64,000 nucleotides of DNA. Origin: CAZAPG01 sp964486935. GTDB taxonomy: Bacteria; Chloroflexota; Anaerolineae; 4572-78; J111. Shown here piece after piece: positions 24,601 to 33,497 of this stretch. The notes beneath the pieces are model-generated. The model did not search any database. It was not told the DNA's origin and saw nothing but the letters and a program-made list of their open reading frames with translations. The stretch covers positions 59,197-123,196 of the forward strand of contig CAZAPG010000017.1 of NCBI GenBank assembly GCA_964486935.1, read 5' to 3'. The position numbers were made by a program, and so were the translations under genes. Position 1 is the first letter of the stretch. Every line of letters starts with the position of its first letter.

Positions 24601-27600
24601 GACCCAAACTTCATTTACTACGGCGAAAAACGGGGTATCCCCCACACCTCCGTCGGCATCCGCGATTTCACCGGGCGGTTGATTAAAATGCTGGAAACGG
24701 ACGACAACGGCATTTTTGAAGTGCTGCTACCCAGCACCTACGTGGCCGATTGCCCCATTCCCTCCGGCGTTTGCCCGGCCATGTATCAGGTGGTTGGCAA
24801 CGACCCCGGCGACCCCGGCAACCCCAGCCCCCACTTTAACCCCAATTACCAGACCATCACCTTTGTTTTTGACGTGTGGCCCGGCAAGGCCACCTACGCC
24901 GACGTGGCCCTCTTCCCTATCACCGCTTTCGCGGCCTTCCCCGGCTCGCAGTTTGGCCAGCCGGCCGCCTGCACCCTGCCGGCCGATATGCCGCAGGTTT
25001 ACAATATCAGCCGGGTCTTCTACCACGTGGCCAACGGCGCCGACCCCAACCTGGTAATTACCGGCTCTGGTTTTGGAACCACAGCGGGCGCAGTTACCCT
25101 GGGCGATGTGTCGCTGCCGGTTGAGCAATGGTCAGACACCCAAATTACGGTTGACCTGACCACAAACGCAGACTCTGCCCTGCCCGGCGGCGCTCCGGTG
25201 CCCGTACCCGGCCCGCAACAACTGCTGGTGACAGCCGCCAACGGCAACGTGAGTCGCACCGGTCTCACCTTCCACGTGCGCGGGCCAGGGTACGACCCGC
25301 CCAGAAGGGTTGTGCCCACCGATCATCCCACCATTCAGGCAGCCATCGACGCGGCCAATAACGGCGATCTCATCATCGTTGAGCCGGGCGCCTACACCGA
25401 TCCGTTTGTGCTGAATAAAGCAGTCAAATTGCAGGGTTACGGCCCCGGCGCGCCCGATGGCCTGGGCAGCGGCGGCACCGTGCTCGACCAGCGCTTCATC
25501 CTGAACGAAGTTGGCTTTGAAGTAGTGGGGGTAGGGCCGTTTGGTAACGGCTACACTCCGCAAATTGACGGCTTTCTGATTATGAACGCCCGCGACGAGC
25601 AGGATGTGGGTGGCGGCCTGTATGTCAACAACAACGTCGACTCGCTGATTGTGAGCAACAATATCATCCGCAGCAATGGCGGTAACTTTGGCGGCGGTAT
25701 TGTGGTGGGCCAGCCCTACCGGGGCGACAACAACAACGATAATTTAATTATTCACCACAACCGCATTCTCAATAACGGCGGCATCAGCGTGGCCGGAGCC
25801 GTGGGTATCTTCAACGGGGCCGACAACTACGAAGTGGCCTACAACGATATCTGCGGCAACTACTCCGGCGAGTACGGCGGCGGTATCTCTCACTTTGGCC
25901 TGAGCCACAACGGCCGCATCCACCACAACCGTGTTTACTTTAACAATGCCTTTGATGAAGGCGGCGGTATTTTGGTGGGCGGCGAGCTGCCTCTGACCCC
26001 CGGCGGCGTTACCCAGGGGTCTGGCGCGGTAGACATCAGTCATAACCTGATTCAGGCCAACCTTTCTAACGATGATGGCGGCGGCCTGCGGCTGCTGCAA
26101 CCGTGGGATTACCCCATCGACATCTTCAACAACATCATCGTTAACAACGTCTCCACCGACTTTGGCGGCGGCGTGGCCCTGGATGACGCGGCCAGCGTGA
26201 CTATGGTCAACAACACCATTGCCCGCAACGCCAACACCTCTACCGCCGAAGATAGCGATGGCGCGCCTCACGCGGCCGGCCTAGCGGTTGAAACCTACAG
26301 CGCCGCCTTGAACGCCCACCTGGGCACAACCGATGGCTACGTTGACCCGGTAATGTTCAACAATATCATCTGCGAGAACCAGGCCTACATTTGGAACGGA
26401 ACCCAACTCCTGCCAAACGCCACCGATTTCAACTATGATCTGGAAGTCTTTAGCCCCGATCCGCTAAAAGTGCTGCACCCCACCTTCTCGCTGCTAACCG
26501 ACCCCACCGACGCAGCCGGGCAGGAAGATTTCCAGTCTGACAGCACCAACGGCGCTTGCGGCCTGCTAACCGACCTGTTTGTAGACCCGTACGAAACCGA
26601 GCTTGAGGCGGTAGCCTTCCGCATGGAGCCAAACTTTATTGATGTCAGAATGGTAACGGTTAACCTGCCTGCCGCCGGCCTGCCCCACGATTATCACATC
26701 AACGATAACTCGGCGGCGCAGGATGCCGGTATCGATCAGGTGGCGACCGGTGGCGGCGGTGGACTGGCTCTGCCCAACCCCCTGTTGGCCCCCTGCGATG
26801 ATATTGATAACGACGACCGGCCCTACGGCGGCGGCTTCGACATTGGCGCAGACGAAACCCTGGTGGGCGATGCGCCGGTTGATTGCAATGTGGCCGGCCC
26901 CGGTTTGGGGGTCAGCCTGGCTTCTAACCAAATCCCGCCGCTAGAGGCTTTCTCGCCGGGCCAGCTAACGTTGCAGTTTACGCTCAAAAATACCGGCGAA
27001 CTGCCCGATACTTACAACCTGACCGCCTCTATTGACCTGGCCGGCGCAACAGCCACGGTTGACCCACCGGATAGCGTGTCGCTACCCAACCAGCTAGACC
27101 AGGCGACCGTTACCGTTCAGGTGACTATCCCTACCGGCGTTGTTAGCGGCACAGTGGCCACCGTTGAGGTTGTGGCGACTTCAACCACCAACCCCAGCTA
27201 TAGCAGCACCGCAATTGATGCCATCACCATTGTTGATGCGCCGCTCATTGCTGTGCCGCCGGCGGCCACCTTCTACATGTCGTTTGCCAAGAATGGCAAC
27301 AACAATGTCGGCAGTCTGCTGAACGTGCGCGATGAAGACATCGTGGGGCTGGTTGAGGATAACCTGGGCGGCTATGACTATGTGATGGTTTTGGATGGCT
27401 CTAATGTGGGTATTGGCGGCGGCGCCGGCAACCCCAATTTAGACATCACCGCCTTCGATATTCTTAATGACAACACCATTCTCATGTCGTTTGATACTGC
27501 GGCCACCCTGTTGCTTGATGGCGCGCCAACCCTGGTAGACGACTCGGATATTGTCCGGTTTACGCCTACCTCGTTTGGCTTAAACAACACCAGTGGCGTA

Positions 27601-28104
27601 TTCAGCCTGTTTCTGGATGGGTCCACAGTGGGCCTGACCGCTAATGGCGAAGATATCGACGCAATTCACCTGCTGGAAGGCGATATGTTGATTATCTCCA
27701 CCGTTGGCAACGCCAGAGTTCCGGCAGACACCACGGCAAGCGGCGGGCCGGTTGTCCGCGCTCAAGATGAAGACTTGCTGCTCTTCAAAATGGAAGATGG
27801 CGAAAACCCCAACGCCGGCGGCACCTGGGAAATCTACTTTGATGGGTCTGATATTGGACTTTCGGCCAATGCCGAAGATGTTGATGGCGTTACTGTTACC
27901 GAAGACGCCATTTACCTGTCAACTACCGGAGCCTTCAACCTGCCCGGCGGATTTGGCGGCGCCGATGCCGATGTGTTTGTGTGCCAACTCCCCACCATCG
28001 GGGCCAACAGCGCCTGTAGCGGCTTTAACACTTTCTTCATCGGGGCCAATTTTGGTATCAACTTTAATAACGGTAGAGACCTGAACGGCATTGATATTCC
28101 CTAA
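21637..28104 (+). CDS. Giant surface protein: T/P/E repeat, B-type domains, IPT and beta-helix
   Basis: A 2155-residue protein preceded by GGAGAGGAGG. Order seen: signal/anchor helix (~15-35, possible cleavage in AQAQ), a Thr/Pro/Glu-rich repeat (~48-195), several SdrD-B or Cna-B-like beta domains (for example GYVFLDKNQNGLRESGEEG near 605, and GRIYGFLLDD near 970), an IPT/TIG domain (LVITGSGFGTTAGAVTLGD, ~1135-1215), a right-handed parallel beta-helix (starts HPTIQAAIDAANNGDLIIVE, ~1225-1715), a CARDB/NEW3-like domain (~1755-1870) and a C-terminal array with three DGSxVGL repeats (~1880-2155). No LPxTG signal is seen. It is probably a long envelope-attached adhesin or scaffold. The oxidase genes follow directly. 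Confidence 0.75.
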   Translation: MRLPASASKKQQRRLLYRLVVVFILLIIVVGAKASIFVPHPAQAQEPTTEPAADPATEQTTNPTAEPTAEPQASPTVDPTGEPATAPTTEPPATEQPPATTEPTTQPTTEPPANPTAEPTTQPPATEQPPATAEPTTQPTGEPTTQPTTQPTVEASPTLTPTVEAAPTLTPTVEASPTLTPTTELTDTVTAEAQALPKAAFAATAGDYTIQLIVKEYVDGAPVPGTGPAISQFTFLVNEDNAGEANNASNMPSTTPMASHSPVVATGNETVPLTLDNGRYLITVRADGYKLGGQHVTVSNGGQGVLIELVKDPLPLSKIRVHAFHDNQPVNGENDIPVEQGLSGFHVVVEDTVGEVTVDWFGNPLCTNYEHNPDGTIKMNGDEPVIDGGNPGGYCKTDSNGDLLVDALPRGKYEVLVIPPDGSDWVQTTTIEGTPVIDAWIYEGNDGYSPREGFQVAGVWVGFVEPMNFGDGDSIPAGSGSIHGTVRTIEEWTPPQAPAPPLVLTDPIDRPWIALTDIGNTDRQVYLGRGGSNGVFNISGVPDGTYQMAIWDENLDYIIAFYTVQIPEAPVFDNDNNPRTVDMNGMNPNGDGVGVPRWFGWFSGYVFLDKNQNGLRESGEEGLPGVGLAMRFRDGSLRYGAVSDNSGFYEFPEVFELEKFYVTEVGFTNMGYTGALIHDEFEPYDPNNPNSYEHIDGALTVSNLNWAAKRTTVDWGKYAYGDNQNGGISGIVQYATTRNEFEARLQATEDYEPGVPNVTVRLYTQNPNYNPAALPGEPNSDPRGLLINETQTDAWEHPAGCDATDSAGTPITTGIHPWMADNCIEVPNISNEVKEGVFDGGYAFETICPGGIQPGDSCEGSVDEITIPSGDYIVEVVPPAGYKIVTEEDLNTADGNALVPALPPSGCVGDRYLMNVPDDYGSPFDAYVDTDLLNPIPGIDPMPLCDRRAVRLREHQNAAADFYLMTDNAVPIPGRIYGFLLDDLNIETDPNFIYYGEKRGIPHTSVGIRDFTGRLIKMLETDDNGIFEVLLPSTYVADCPIPSGVCPAMYQVVGNDPGDPGNPSPHFNPNYQTITFVFDVWPGKATYADVALFPITAFAAFPGSQFGQPAACTLPADMPQVYNISRVFYHVANGADPNLVITGSGFGTTAGAVTLGDVSLPVEQWSDTQITVDLTTNADSALPGGAPVPVPGPQQLLVTAANGNVSRTGLTFHVRGPGYDPPRRVVPTDHPTIQAAIDAANNGDLIIVEPGAYTDPFVLNKAVKLQGYGPGAPDGLGSGGTVLDQRFILNEVGFEVVGVGPFGNGYTPQIDGFLIMNARDEQDVGGGLYVNNNVDSLIVSNNIIRSNGGNFGGGIVVGQPYRGDNNNDNLIIHHNRILNNGGISVAGAVGIFNGADNYEVAYNDICGNYSGEYGGGISHFGLSHNGRIHHNRVYFNNAFDEGGGILVGGELPLTPGGVTQGSGAVDISHNLIQANLSNDDGGGLRLLQPWDYPIDIFNNIIVNNVSTDFGGGVALDDAASVTMVNNTIARNANTSTAEDSDGAPHAAGLAVETYSAALNAHLGTTDGYVDPVMFNNIICENQAYIWNGTQLLPNATDFNYDLEVFSPDPLKVLHPTFSLLTDPTDAAGQEDFQSDSTNGACGLLTDLFVDPYETELEAVAFRMEPNFIDVRMVTVNLPAAGLPHDYHINDNSAAQDAGIDQVATGGGGGLALPNPLLAPCDDIDNDDRPYGGGFDIGADETLVGDAPVDCNVAGPGLGVSLASNQIPPLEAFSPGQLTLQFTLKNTGELPDTYNLTASIDLAGATATVDPPDSVSLPNQLDQATVTVQVTIPTGVVSGTVATVEVVATSTTNPSYSSTAIDAITIVDAPLIAVPPAATFYMSFAKNGNNNVGSLLNVRDEDIVGLVEDNLGGYDYVMVLDGSNVGIGGGAGNPNLDITAFDILNDNTILMSFDTAATLLLDGAPTLVDDSDIVRFTPTSFGLNNTSGVFSLFLDGSTVGLTANGEDIDAIHLLEGDMLIISTVGNARVPADTTASGGPVVRAQDEDLLLFKMEDGENPNAGGTWEIYFDGSDIGLSANAEDVDGVTVTEDAIYLSTTGAFNLPGGFGGADADVFVCQLPTIGANSACSGFNTFFIGANFGINFNNGRDLNGIDIP

Positions 28105-28120
28105 GCCAAAACGATAGTAG

Positions 28121-28151
28121 CCGGCCTGCTCTTGTAAGCAGAGCAGGCCGG
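28121..28151. other. Intercistronic hairpin after the giant protein gene
   Basis: CCGGCCTGCTC (28121-28131) pairs perfectly with GAGCAGGCCGG (28141-28151) around a 9-base loop. No T-run follows, so it may be a weak terminator or an RNA-processing/stabilising stem that sets different levels for the giant protein and the oxidase. Confidence 0.5.
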
Positions 28152-28199
28152 ACTCCAAATCTGACGACCCGTTTAGAAATTTAAGGAGGAACGCGACAG

Positions 28200-29486
28200 A
28201 TGAAAAACCGATTAATCCCTCGCAATTTTACCCGGCGAGATTTCTTGAAACTGGGAGGCAAAAGCGCACTGATGGCAACTTTTGGCGGGAGCGTCCTGGC
28301 CGGCCTGGTGCGGTCCAATCCCTCCCACGCCGCTGCCACTATTCCAGCCGACCGGCCCCGGCAAACCCTGCCGGCTGAACGTCCAAACGGCAATAACTTC
28401 ACCACCTATCGTTTGGCCGCCACCGATGGTCACATCTCGCTGCCGGGCCGCCGCCGGGCTGATGACAACGGCGTTTATGTGTTTGGTTTTGTTGAAGATG
28501 AAATCGCCGTCACGCCTATTGGCGACCTGATTCACGCTTTCAAAGGCAAAACGCAAATGCCATCGCCCATTATTGAGGTTGAGCAGGGTACGGACGTCTA
28601 CTTAACCCTGACCAATTTAGGGTTAGAAATTCGGCCCGACCTGGACGACGCCCATACTATCCACTGGCACGGTTTTCGCAACCCCAACGCCGTTTTTGAT
28701 GGCGTACCCGAAGTCTCCATCTCGGTGCCGGTGGCGCGTGACTTTCCCTATTTTTATCGACCGCACGACCCCGGCACCTATATGTACCACTGCCACTTTG
28801 AAGACACCGAACACGTGCAAATGGGGATGGATGGCATAGTTTTTGTGCGCCCGACTATGGGCCGTAATTACGCCTACAACGCCTTTGACACCCGGTTTGA
28901 CCGCGAGTACACCCTGCTGCTCAACGAGATTGACACCACCCCCCACGATAATCTGGAAGCGGTGCAGGAATTTGTCTGGTCAGACTTTAAGCCCAATTAC
29001 TGGGTTATCAATGGCCGCTCTTACCCCGATACCATTGTAAAAGACCAGGAGATTACCGCCGGCCACGAACTGGAACACCAGCCCACCTCATCGCTAATAC
29101 AGGCCGAAGCCGGAGAAGAGATTCTGCTGCGGATGGCCTGTTTGGGCTACCAGCAGCACGCCATGCAACTGATTGGCATTCGGATGCGGGTGATGGGCCA
29201 TGATGCCACCTATCTGGATACCCTGGCCTATTCAACCAACACCATCTACATTGGGCCGGGCGAGGCGCGAGATGTGCTGTTTACCGCCCCGGCCTACAAT
29301 GATGCCCTCCCCGGCGGCACCGATAGCGCCGGGCCATACAACGTGTACTGGTTCAAAAATCGCAACTACCAGCGGCTGGTCAACAACACCGAACCGGGCA
29401 TTGGCGGAATGATTACCCAGGTGCGCGTTTATGAACAGGGCAACAACAACCTTGGAACACAACTATGGCCCAACCAAACATTTTAA
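28200..29486 (+). CDS. Tat-exported multicopper oxidase
   Basis: A 428-residue protein with GGAGGAA before the ATG. The Tat signal has TRRDFLK at residues 11-17 and a hydrophobic stretch to AHA. The first cupredoxin domain has the copper ligands HTIHWHG (H152, H155, H157) and YHCHFEDTEHVQMGM (H197, C198, H199, H205, M210), so type 1 and part of the trinuclear site are present. The second domain has only GYQQHAMQLIG and lacks the usual HCHxxxH block, which fits two-domain or unusual oxidases that form the trinuclear site between subunits. It should oxidise a metal ion or phenol with O2 outside the membrane. It is followed by two related but ligand-poor paralogues. Confidence 0.85.
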   Translation: MKNRLIPRNFTRRDFLKLGGKSALMATFGGSVLAGLVRSNPSHAAATIPADRPRQTLPAERPNGNNFTTYRLAATDGHISLPGRRRADDNGVYVFGFVEDEIAVTPIGDLIHAFKGKTQMPSPIIEVEQGTDVYLTLTNLGLEIRPDLDDAHTIHWHGFRNPNAVFDGVPEVSISVPVARDFPYFYRPHDPGTYMYHCHFEDTEHVQMGMDGIVFVRPTMGRNYAYNAFDTRFDREYTLLLNEIDTTPHDNLEAVQEFVWSDFKPNYWVINGRSYPDTIVKDQEITAGHELEHQPTSSLIQAEAGEEILLRMACLGYQQHAMQLIGIRMRVMGHDATYLDTLAYSTNTIYIGPGEARDVLFTAPAYNDALPGGTDSAGPYNVYWFKNRNYQRLVNNTEPGIGGMITQVRVYEQGNNNLGTQLWPNQTF

Positions 29487-29525
29487 CCTGGCCAGGCTTG
29501 AACCAGGATAGAAAGGAGAACTGTT

Positions 29526-30845
29526 ATGTTTAGCACACCCTATCGAAAACTCAGTTCGGGTCTGCTGGTGGCAATTGGGGTGTTGGTGGCGGCCATGCTG
29601 CCGTCGTCGGTTATTGGCCGACCCGTGACCGCGCCGGCCAGCCAGGCGGCCGGGTCCACCCTGGTTTGTGCAGATGGACCGCTCTTCAATCTGGAAACGT
29701 CCACCGGTTTCTTTTCCGCCCCCGACGGCAATCAGGTATTTATGTGGGGCTACAACGTGCAGAATGGAGCGTTTCAAATGCCCGGCCCCAACCTGTGCGT
29801 CAACCAGGGCGATACCGTTGTGGTCAATCTGACCAACAACCTGTCCGAGCCGGTTTCGATTGTCTTTCCGGGGCAGAGTGGCGTTACGGCTCAGATGACC
29901 AGCGGCAGCGGCAACCAGGGCCTGTTTACCCTGGAAGCAAATCCCGGCGAAACCGTGCAGTACACCTTTGAGGCTACCCACCCCGGCACCTTTTTGTACC
30001 AGAGCGGCACCGACCCGCACAAACAGGTGCAAATGGGGCTGTACGGCGCGCTGATTGTGCGGCCTGCCCTCGATGCTACCCACGCCGGCGATGGGCGCAA
30101 ATTTGTGTACAACGACGAGACCACCGAGTACGACCCTGAGCGCGAGTACCTGCTGCTGCTACATGAAATTGACCCGGTGCTGCACGCCAAGGTAGAACAC
30201 GGCGAAGGCTACACCGTCACTGAGCGCCACGACCGTTACTGGACCATCAATGGCCGCTCTATGCCCGACGTGATTGCCGATAACTTTGTACCCTGGCTGC
30301 CCAACCAGCCTTACGGCGCGCTGGTCAGAATAGAGGCTGCGCCGCAAGCGGCAGACAAACTGCCCGCCCTGATTCGGTACGCCAACGCCGGTTGGGAAAA
30401 TCACCCCTTCCACCCGCACGGCAACCACATGACGGTGGTTGGCCGGGATGGTCGCCCATTGAGCCAGCAATTTCAAAACTTCACCACCACCATTGGTTCG
30501 GGCCAAACTTATGACCTTTTCTTTGAATGGCGCGATGTGGAAGCCTGGGACCCCAACGTTCCGGCCGGGCAACTGCCTACCCAAATCACCATTCCGGGCC
30601 AGCTCAACCTGGTTTTTAAAGATGGCGTAACCTTTTACAGCGGCAACCCTTACCTGGGCGAAGGTGGCGCAACAACGCCGCAAGATTCCTTCCCGCCGGA
30701 TACCACCATCTTCAATGAGTGCGGCGAATTTTACTTTCCCTGGCACAGCCACGCTCTCAATGAGGTGCAAAACTTTGACGAGGGCTTTGGCGGAATGTTA
30801 ACCCTGGTTCGGGTTGACCCGCCGAACGGTTGTCCAACTAATTGA
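29526..30845 (+). CDS. Cupredoxin-type multicopper oxidase homologue with degraded copper sites
   Basis: A 439-residue protein with GAAAGGAG upstream, a Sec-type signal (ending near AASQAAG) and two cupredoxin domains. Where the first domain of an oxidase has HWHG, this has IVFPGQSG, and the HCH block is replaced by YQSGTDPHKQVQMGL. The second domain keeps HPFHPHGNH, but the final block is PWHSHALNEVQNFDEGFGGM: the type 1 Cys is Ser and the last His is Glu. It therefore cannot have a normal type 1 copper centre. It may bind copper at the remaining His cluster or act as a structural partner of the active oxidase. Its central DNA is nearly identical to the next gene, showing recent duplication or conversion. 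Confidence 0.78.
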   Translation: MFSTPYRKLSSGLLVAIGVLVAAMLPSSVIGRPVTAPASQAAGSTLVCADGPLFNLETSTGFFSAPDGNQVFMWGYNVQNGAFQMPGPNLCVNQGDTVVVNLTNNLSEPVSIVFPGQSGVTAQMTSGSGNQGLFTLEANPGETVQYTFEATHPGTFLYQSGTDPHKQVQMGLYGALIVRPALDATHAGDGRKFVYNDETTEYDPEREYLLLLHEIDPVLHAKVEHGEGYTVTERHDRYWTINGRSMPDVIADNFVPWLPNQPYGALVRIEAAPQAADKLPALIRYANAGWENHPFHPHGNHMTVVGRDGRPLSQQFQNFTTTIGSGQTYDLFFEWRDVEAWDPNVPAGQLPTQITIPGQLNLVFKDGVTFYSGNPYLGEGGATTPQDSFPPDTTIFNECGEFYFPWHSHALNEVQNFDEGFGGMLTLVRVDPPNGCPTN

Positions 30846-30877
30846 GGCCGGCCCAGCTAAATAGAAAGGAGTTCATA

Positions 30878-32902
30878 ATGAGCCTAAAAAAGATATTGAA
30901 AGTGACCGGACTGGGCCTGATCCTGTTAGCTGCAAGTACGCTTTTGAACAGCGTCCCAGTTCTGGCCAGTCCTCAACCGCCGGTTGCGCATCATCAAGCT
31001 GTTCTGGCTGCGCCCGCCGCTCAGGGCGGCCCAATTGAGCTATGCGCTGATGATGAAAGCACAATCACAATGCCCGACGGCGCCGTCGTTAACATTTGGG
31101 GCTTTGGTTTGATGACCGGTTCCGGCTGTGTAGTGCAGCTTCCGGGGCCAGAACTGCGCGTTAGCCAGGGCAGCACCGTTACCATTAACCTCACCAACAA
31201 TCTGGATGCGCCAACTTCCATTCTGTTTCCGGGGTTAACCGGCGTAACGGCCCAGATGACCAACGGCAGCGGCAACCAGGGCATTTTTACCTTGGAAGCA
31301 AACCCCGGCGAAACCGTGCAGTACACCTTTGAAGCCACCCACCCCGGCACCTACCTGTACGAAAGCGGCAGCGATGTAGAGACGCAGCTTGCCATGGGGC
31401 TTTACGGCGCCCTCATTGTTGAGCCGGCCACGCCCGGCGCCGCCTATAACCAGGAAACCGTGCTGGTGCTCAGCGAGATTGACCCCTGCGTGAACAACGG
31501 TGGCTGCCCAGATTTTGGAAACATGCTCGATTACCACCCCACCTACTGGATGATCAATGGCCGGGCCTTCCCCCAAACGCTCGACCCCGCCGCACCTGCA
31601 ACCTCGCAGCCCTACTCGGCCAAAATCGAGGCCAATTCCGGCGAAACGACGCTGGTTCGTTATCTCAACGCCGGAGCCATTCATCACACTATGGCAACCC
31701 TGGGCCTGCATCAGCGACTCATTGCCAAAGATGCCGATGAGTTGGCTCCCCCCCTCGACGTAGTGGGCGAAACTATTGCTTCCGGCCAAACCGCCGACGT
31801 TCTCATTACCGCTGATGGCGCTGTGGGAGACCGCTTCCCCATTTACAATCGCCAGTTTCACCTGACCAATGGCACTTTGCCAGCCAACCAGATGTTGCAC
31901 TCACCCGGCGGGATGATGACCTTTGTTGAAATTACAGGCGCGGCGCCCTCTATTCTCAATCTTACCAATTTCATCATCGAACCCTACGGCGGAAGCCAGG
32001 CCGGCAATCCTGCGGTCACAGTATCGCCCGATGGTTCAATGCTAACCATCCAGGGCAACGGCTGGAAAAAGATTGCCCTATCGCCGCCATATAATGTAGT
32101 TCACTCTGTTAGCGCCAGTACCGTGCTGGAGTTTGAATTCAAAAGCACCGCCCAGGGTGAAATTCACGGGATTGGCTTTGATACCGATAATAGTATCAGT
32201 CCTGACCGCACCTTTCAATTATATGGCACCCAAACCTGGGGGCTTCAGGATTACCACAATTACAACCCGGTTGATGATTGGAAGCTGTACAAAATTCCGG
32301 TCGGCCAGTTCTACACCGGGTTAATGCCTTATCTTGTTTTCAGCAATGACCACGATGTAGCCAGCCCAACCGCGGTCAGCATGTTCAGAAACATCCGTAT
32401 TTACGAGGAACCCCCACCCCCTCCACCCACGCTTAGAGTTAGCATTGGCGGCTCCGATGCGGACCTGCCGGTTGTGACCTATGGCGGCTCTCAAGACGCC
32501 AACCCCACGGTCACCATTGAAGGTGTTGATAACAGAACGCTCAAAATTGTGGGTAATGGCTGGAAGAAAGTGGCCCTGCCGCTGCCCTATCCGGTAACGG
32601 CCAATACCACAATTACATTTAACTTTGAAAGCAGCGCACTGGGTGAAATTCACGGGATTGGCTTTGATGTGGATGACAATATCAGCCCCAACCTGACTTA
32701 CCAGCTTTACGGGTCGCAAAACTGGGGTATCCAAACACATCATAACTATTCCGGGGCGGGCGTCCAATCCTATTCCATCACAGTTGGGCCATCGTATGCC
32801 GGGGTTGGCAGTAATATGCTCTACCTCACTTTTGCCAACGACCACGACGTGGCCAACCCAACCGCCGAGAGTATTTTTAGCAATATCTCAATTCAAAACT
32901 AG
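30878..32902 (+). CDS. Ligand-less multicopper-oxidase homologue with two C-terminal GEIHGIGFD repeats
   Basis: About 674 residues from the ATG at 30878 (AAAGGAG upstream). After a signal peptide (ending near VLA), a cupredoxin-like region of ~360 residues parallels the preceding gene (TAQMTNGSGNQGIFTLEAN, GTYLYESGS) but lacks HWHG, the HxHGxH cluster and any HCH block, so no oxidase copper centre is possible. Two copies of a ~130-residue beta domain follow (each with GNGWKK, GEIHGIGFD, YGTQTWG or YGSQNWG, and FANDHDVA-type ends), of a kind seen at the C-termini of secreted carbohydrate-active proteins; sugar binding is inferred. The protein may anchor the oxidase to a polysaccharide. A 16-bp hairpin follows the stop. 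Confidence 0.75.
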   Translation: MSLKKILKVTGLGLILLAASTLLNSVPVLASPQPPVAHHQAVLAAPAAQGGPIELCADDESTITMPDGAVVNIWGFGLMTGSGCVVQLPGPELRVSQGSTVTINLTNNLDAPTSILFPGLTGVTAQMTNGSGNQGIFTLEANPGETVQYTFEATHPGTYLYESGSDVETQLAMGLYGALIVEPATPGAAYNQETVLVLSEIDPCVNNGGCPDFGNMLDYHPTYWMINGRAFPQTLDPAAPATSQPYSAKIEANSGETTLVRYLNAGAIHHTMATLGLHQRLIAKDADELAPPLDVVGETIASGQTADVLITADGAVGDRFPIYNRQFHLTNGTLPANQMLHSPGGMMTFVEITGAAPSILNLTNFIIEPYGGSQAGNPAVTVSPDGSMLTIQGNGWKKIALSPPYNVVHSVSASTVLEFEFKSTAQGEIHGIGFDTDNSISPDRTFQLYGTQTWGLQDYHNYNPVDDWKLYKIPVGQFYTGLMPYLVFSNDHDVASPTAVSMFRNIRIYEEPPPPPPTLRVSIGGSDADLPVVTYGGSQDANPTVTIEGVDNRTLKIVGNGWKKVALPLPYPVTANTTITFNFESSALGEIHGIGFDVDDNISPNLTYQLYGSQNWGIQTHHNYSGAGVQSYSITVGPSYAGVGSNMLYLTFANDHDVANPTAESIFSNISIQN

Positions 32903-32918
32903 TAGTTCTAACCCAATG

Positions 32919-32956
32919 GCTCGGGGCCAGGGTAACATTATACCCTGGCCCCGAGC
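32919..32956. other. 16-bp perfect intercistronic hairpin
   Basis: GCTCGGGGCCAGGGTA (32919-32934) pairs without a mismatch with TACCCTGGCCCCGAGC (32941-32956) around the loop ACATTA. It is not followed by a T-run. It lies between the third cupredoxin gene and the small membrane protein, so it probably partly terminates or protects the upstream message. Confidence 0.6.
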
Positions 32957-32990
32957 GGGCTGTGCTGAAAAACAGAAAGAGCCAAAAAAT

Positions 32991-33482
32991 ATGGAAAGAG
33001 CAATATCTACTCACCCCAAAACATTTCCCGATTTATGGGGCCTGGTACTGCCGCTAACTCTGTTTACCGTTCTGGTAGCTCTGGCATTGTGGATGATTAT
33101 ATCTAACCTGACCCGCCTGCCCAACGCTAGCGTGGCCCAGGAACCGTTAGGAGTTTCTCAAACCACCTTTACCCAAGAAACCGGCATCAAGCTGGTGGGC
33201 GTGGCCGTGGTTGCCGGCGGCGGTATGTTAGACCTGCGTTACCAGGTGGTAGACCCCGACAAGGCGGTTATCGTTCACGATGATGAGAATCCCCCCTCTT
33301 TCATAATTGAAGCCACCGGGCAGGTCGTCAACACACCCTACCACGAACATTCCGAGTTTGAGGCTCACACCGCCGTTACCTATCACGAGCTGATTATGAA
33401 TCCGGCGGGGGTAATCAAACGGGGTACAGAAATCTCGGTGCAAGTTGGCACATCCCGTTTACAACATATAGTAGTCCAGTAA
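32991..33482 (+). CDS. Small single-pass membrane protein, extracytoplasmic beta domain
   Basis: About 163 residues from the ATG at 32991. One membrane helix (LVLPLTLFTVLVALALWMIISNL, ~16-38) is followed by an outward domain with GIKLVGVAVVAGGGMLDLRYQVVDPDKAVIVHDDENPP and a C-terminal HSEFEAHTAVTYHELIMNPAGVI segment with several His and acidic residues. I do not recognise the family with confidence. The His-rich, acidic face and the position 15 bases before a CopC gene suggest a periplasmic metal-related role, which is inference. A longer in-frame extension to 32784 overlaps the previous gene and the hairpin and is rejected. Confidence 0.6.
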   Translation: MERAISTHPKTFPDLWGLVLPLTLFTVLVALALWMIISNLTRLPNASVAQEPLGVSQTTFTQETGIKLVGVAVVAGGGMLDLRYQVVDPDKAVIVHDDENPPSFIIEATGQVVNTPYHEHSEFEAHTAVTYHELIMNPAGVIKRGTEISVQVGTSRLQHIVVQ

Positions 33483-33497
33483 AATTCGGGGATTTGT

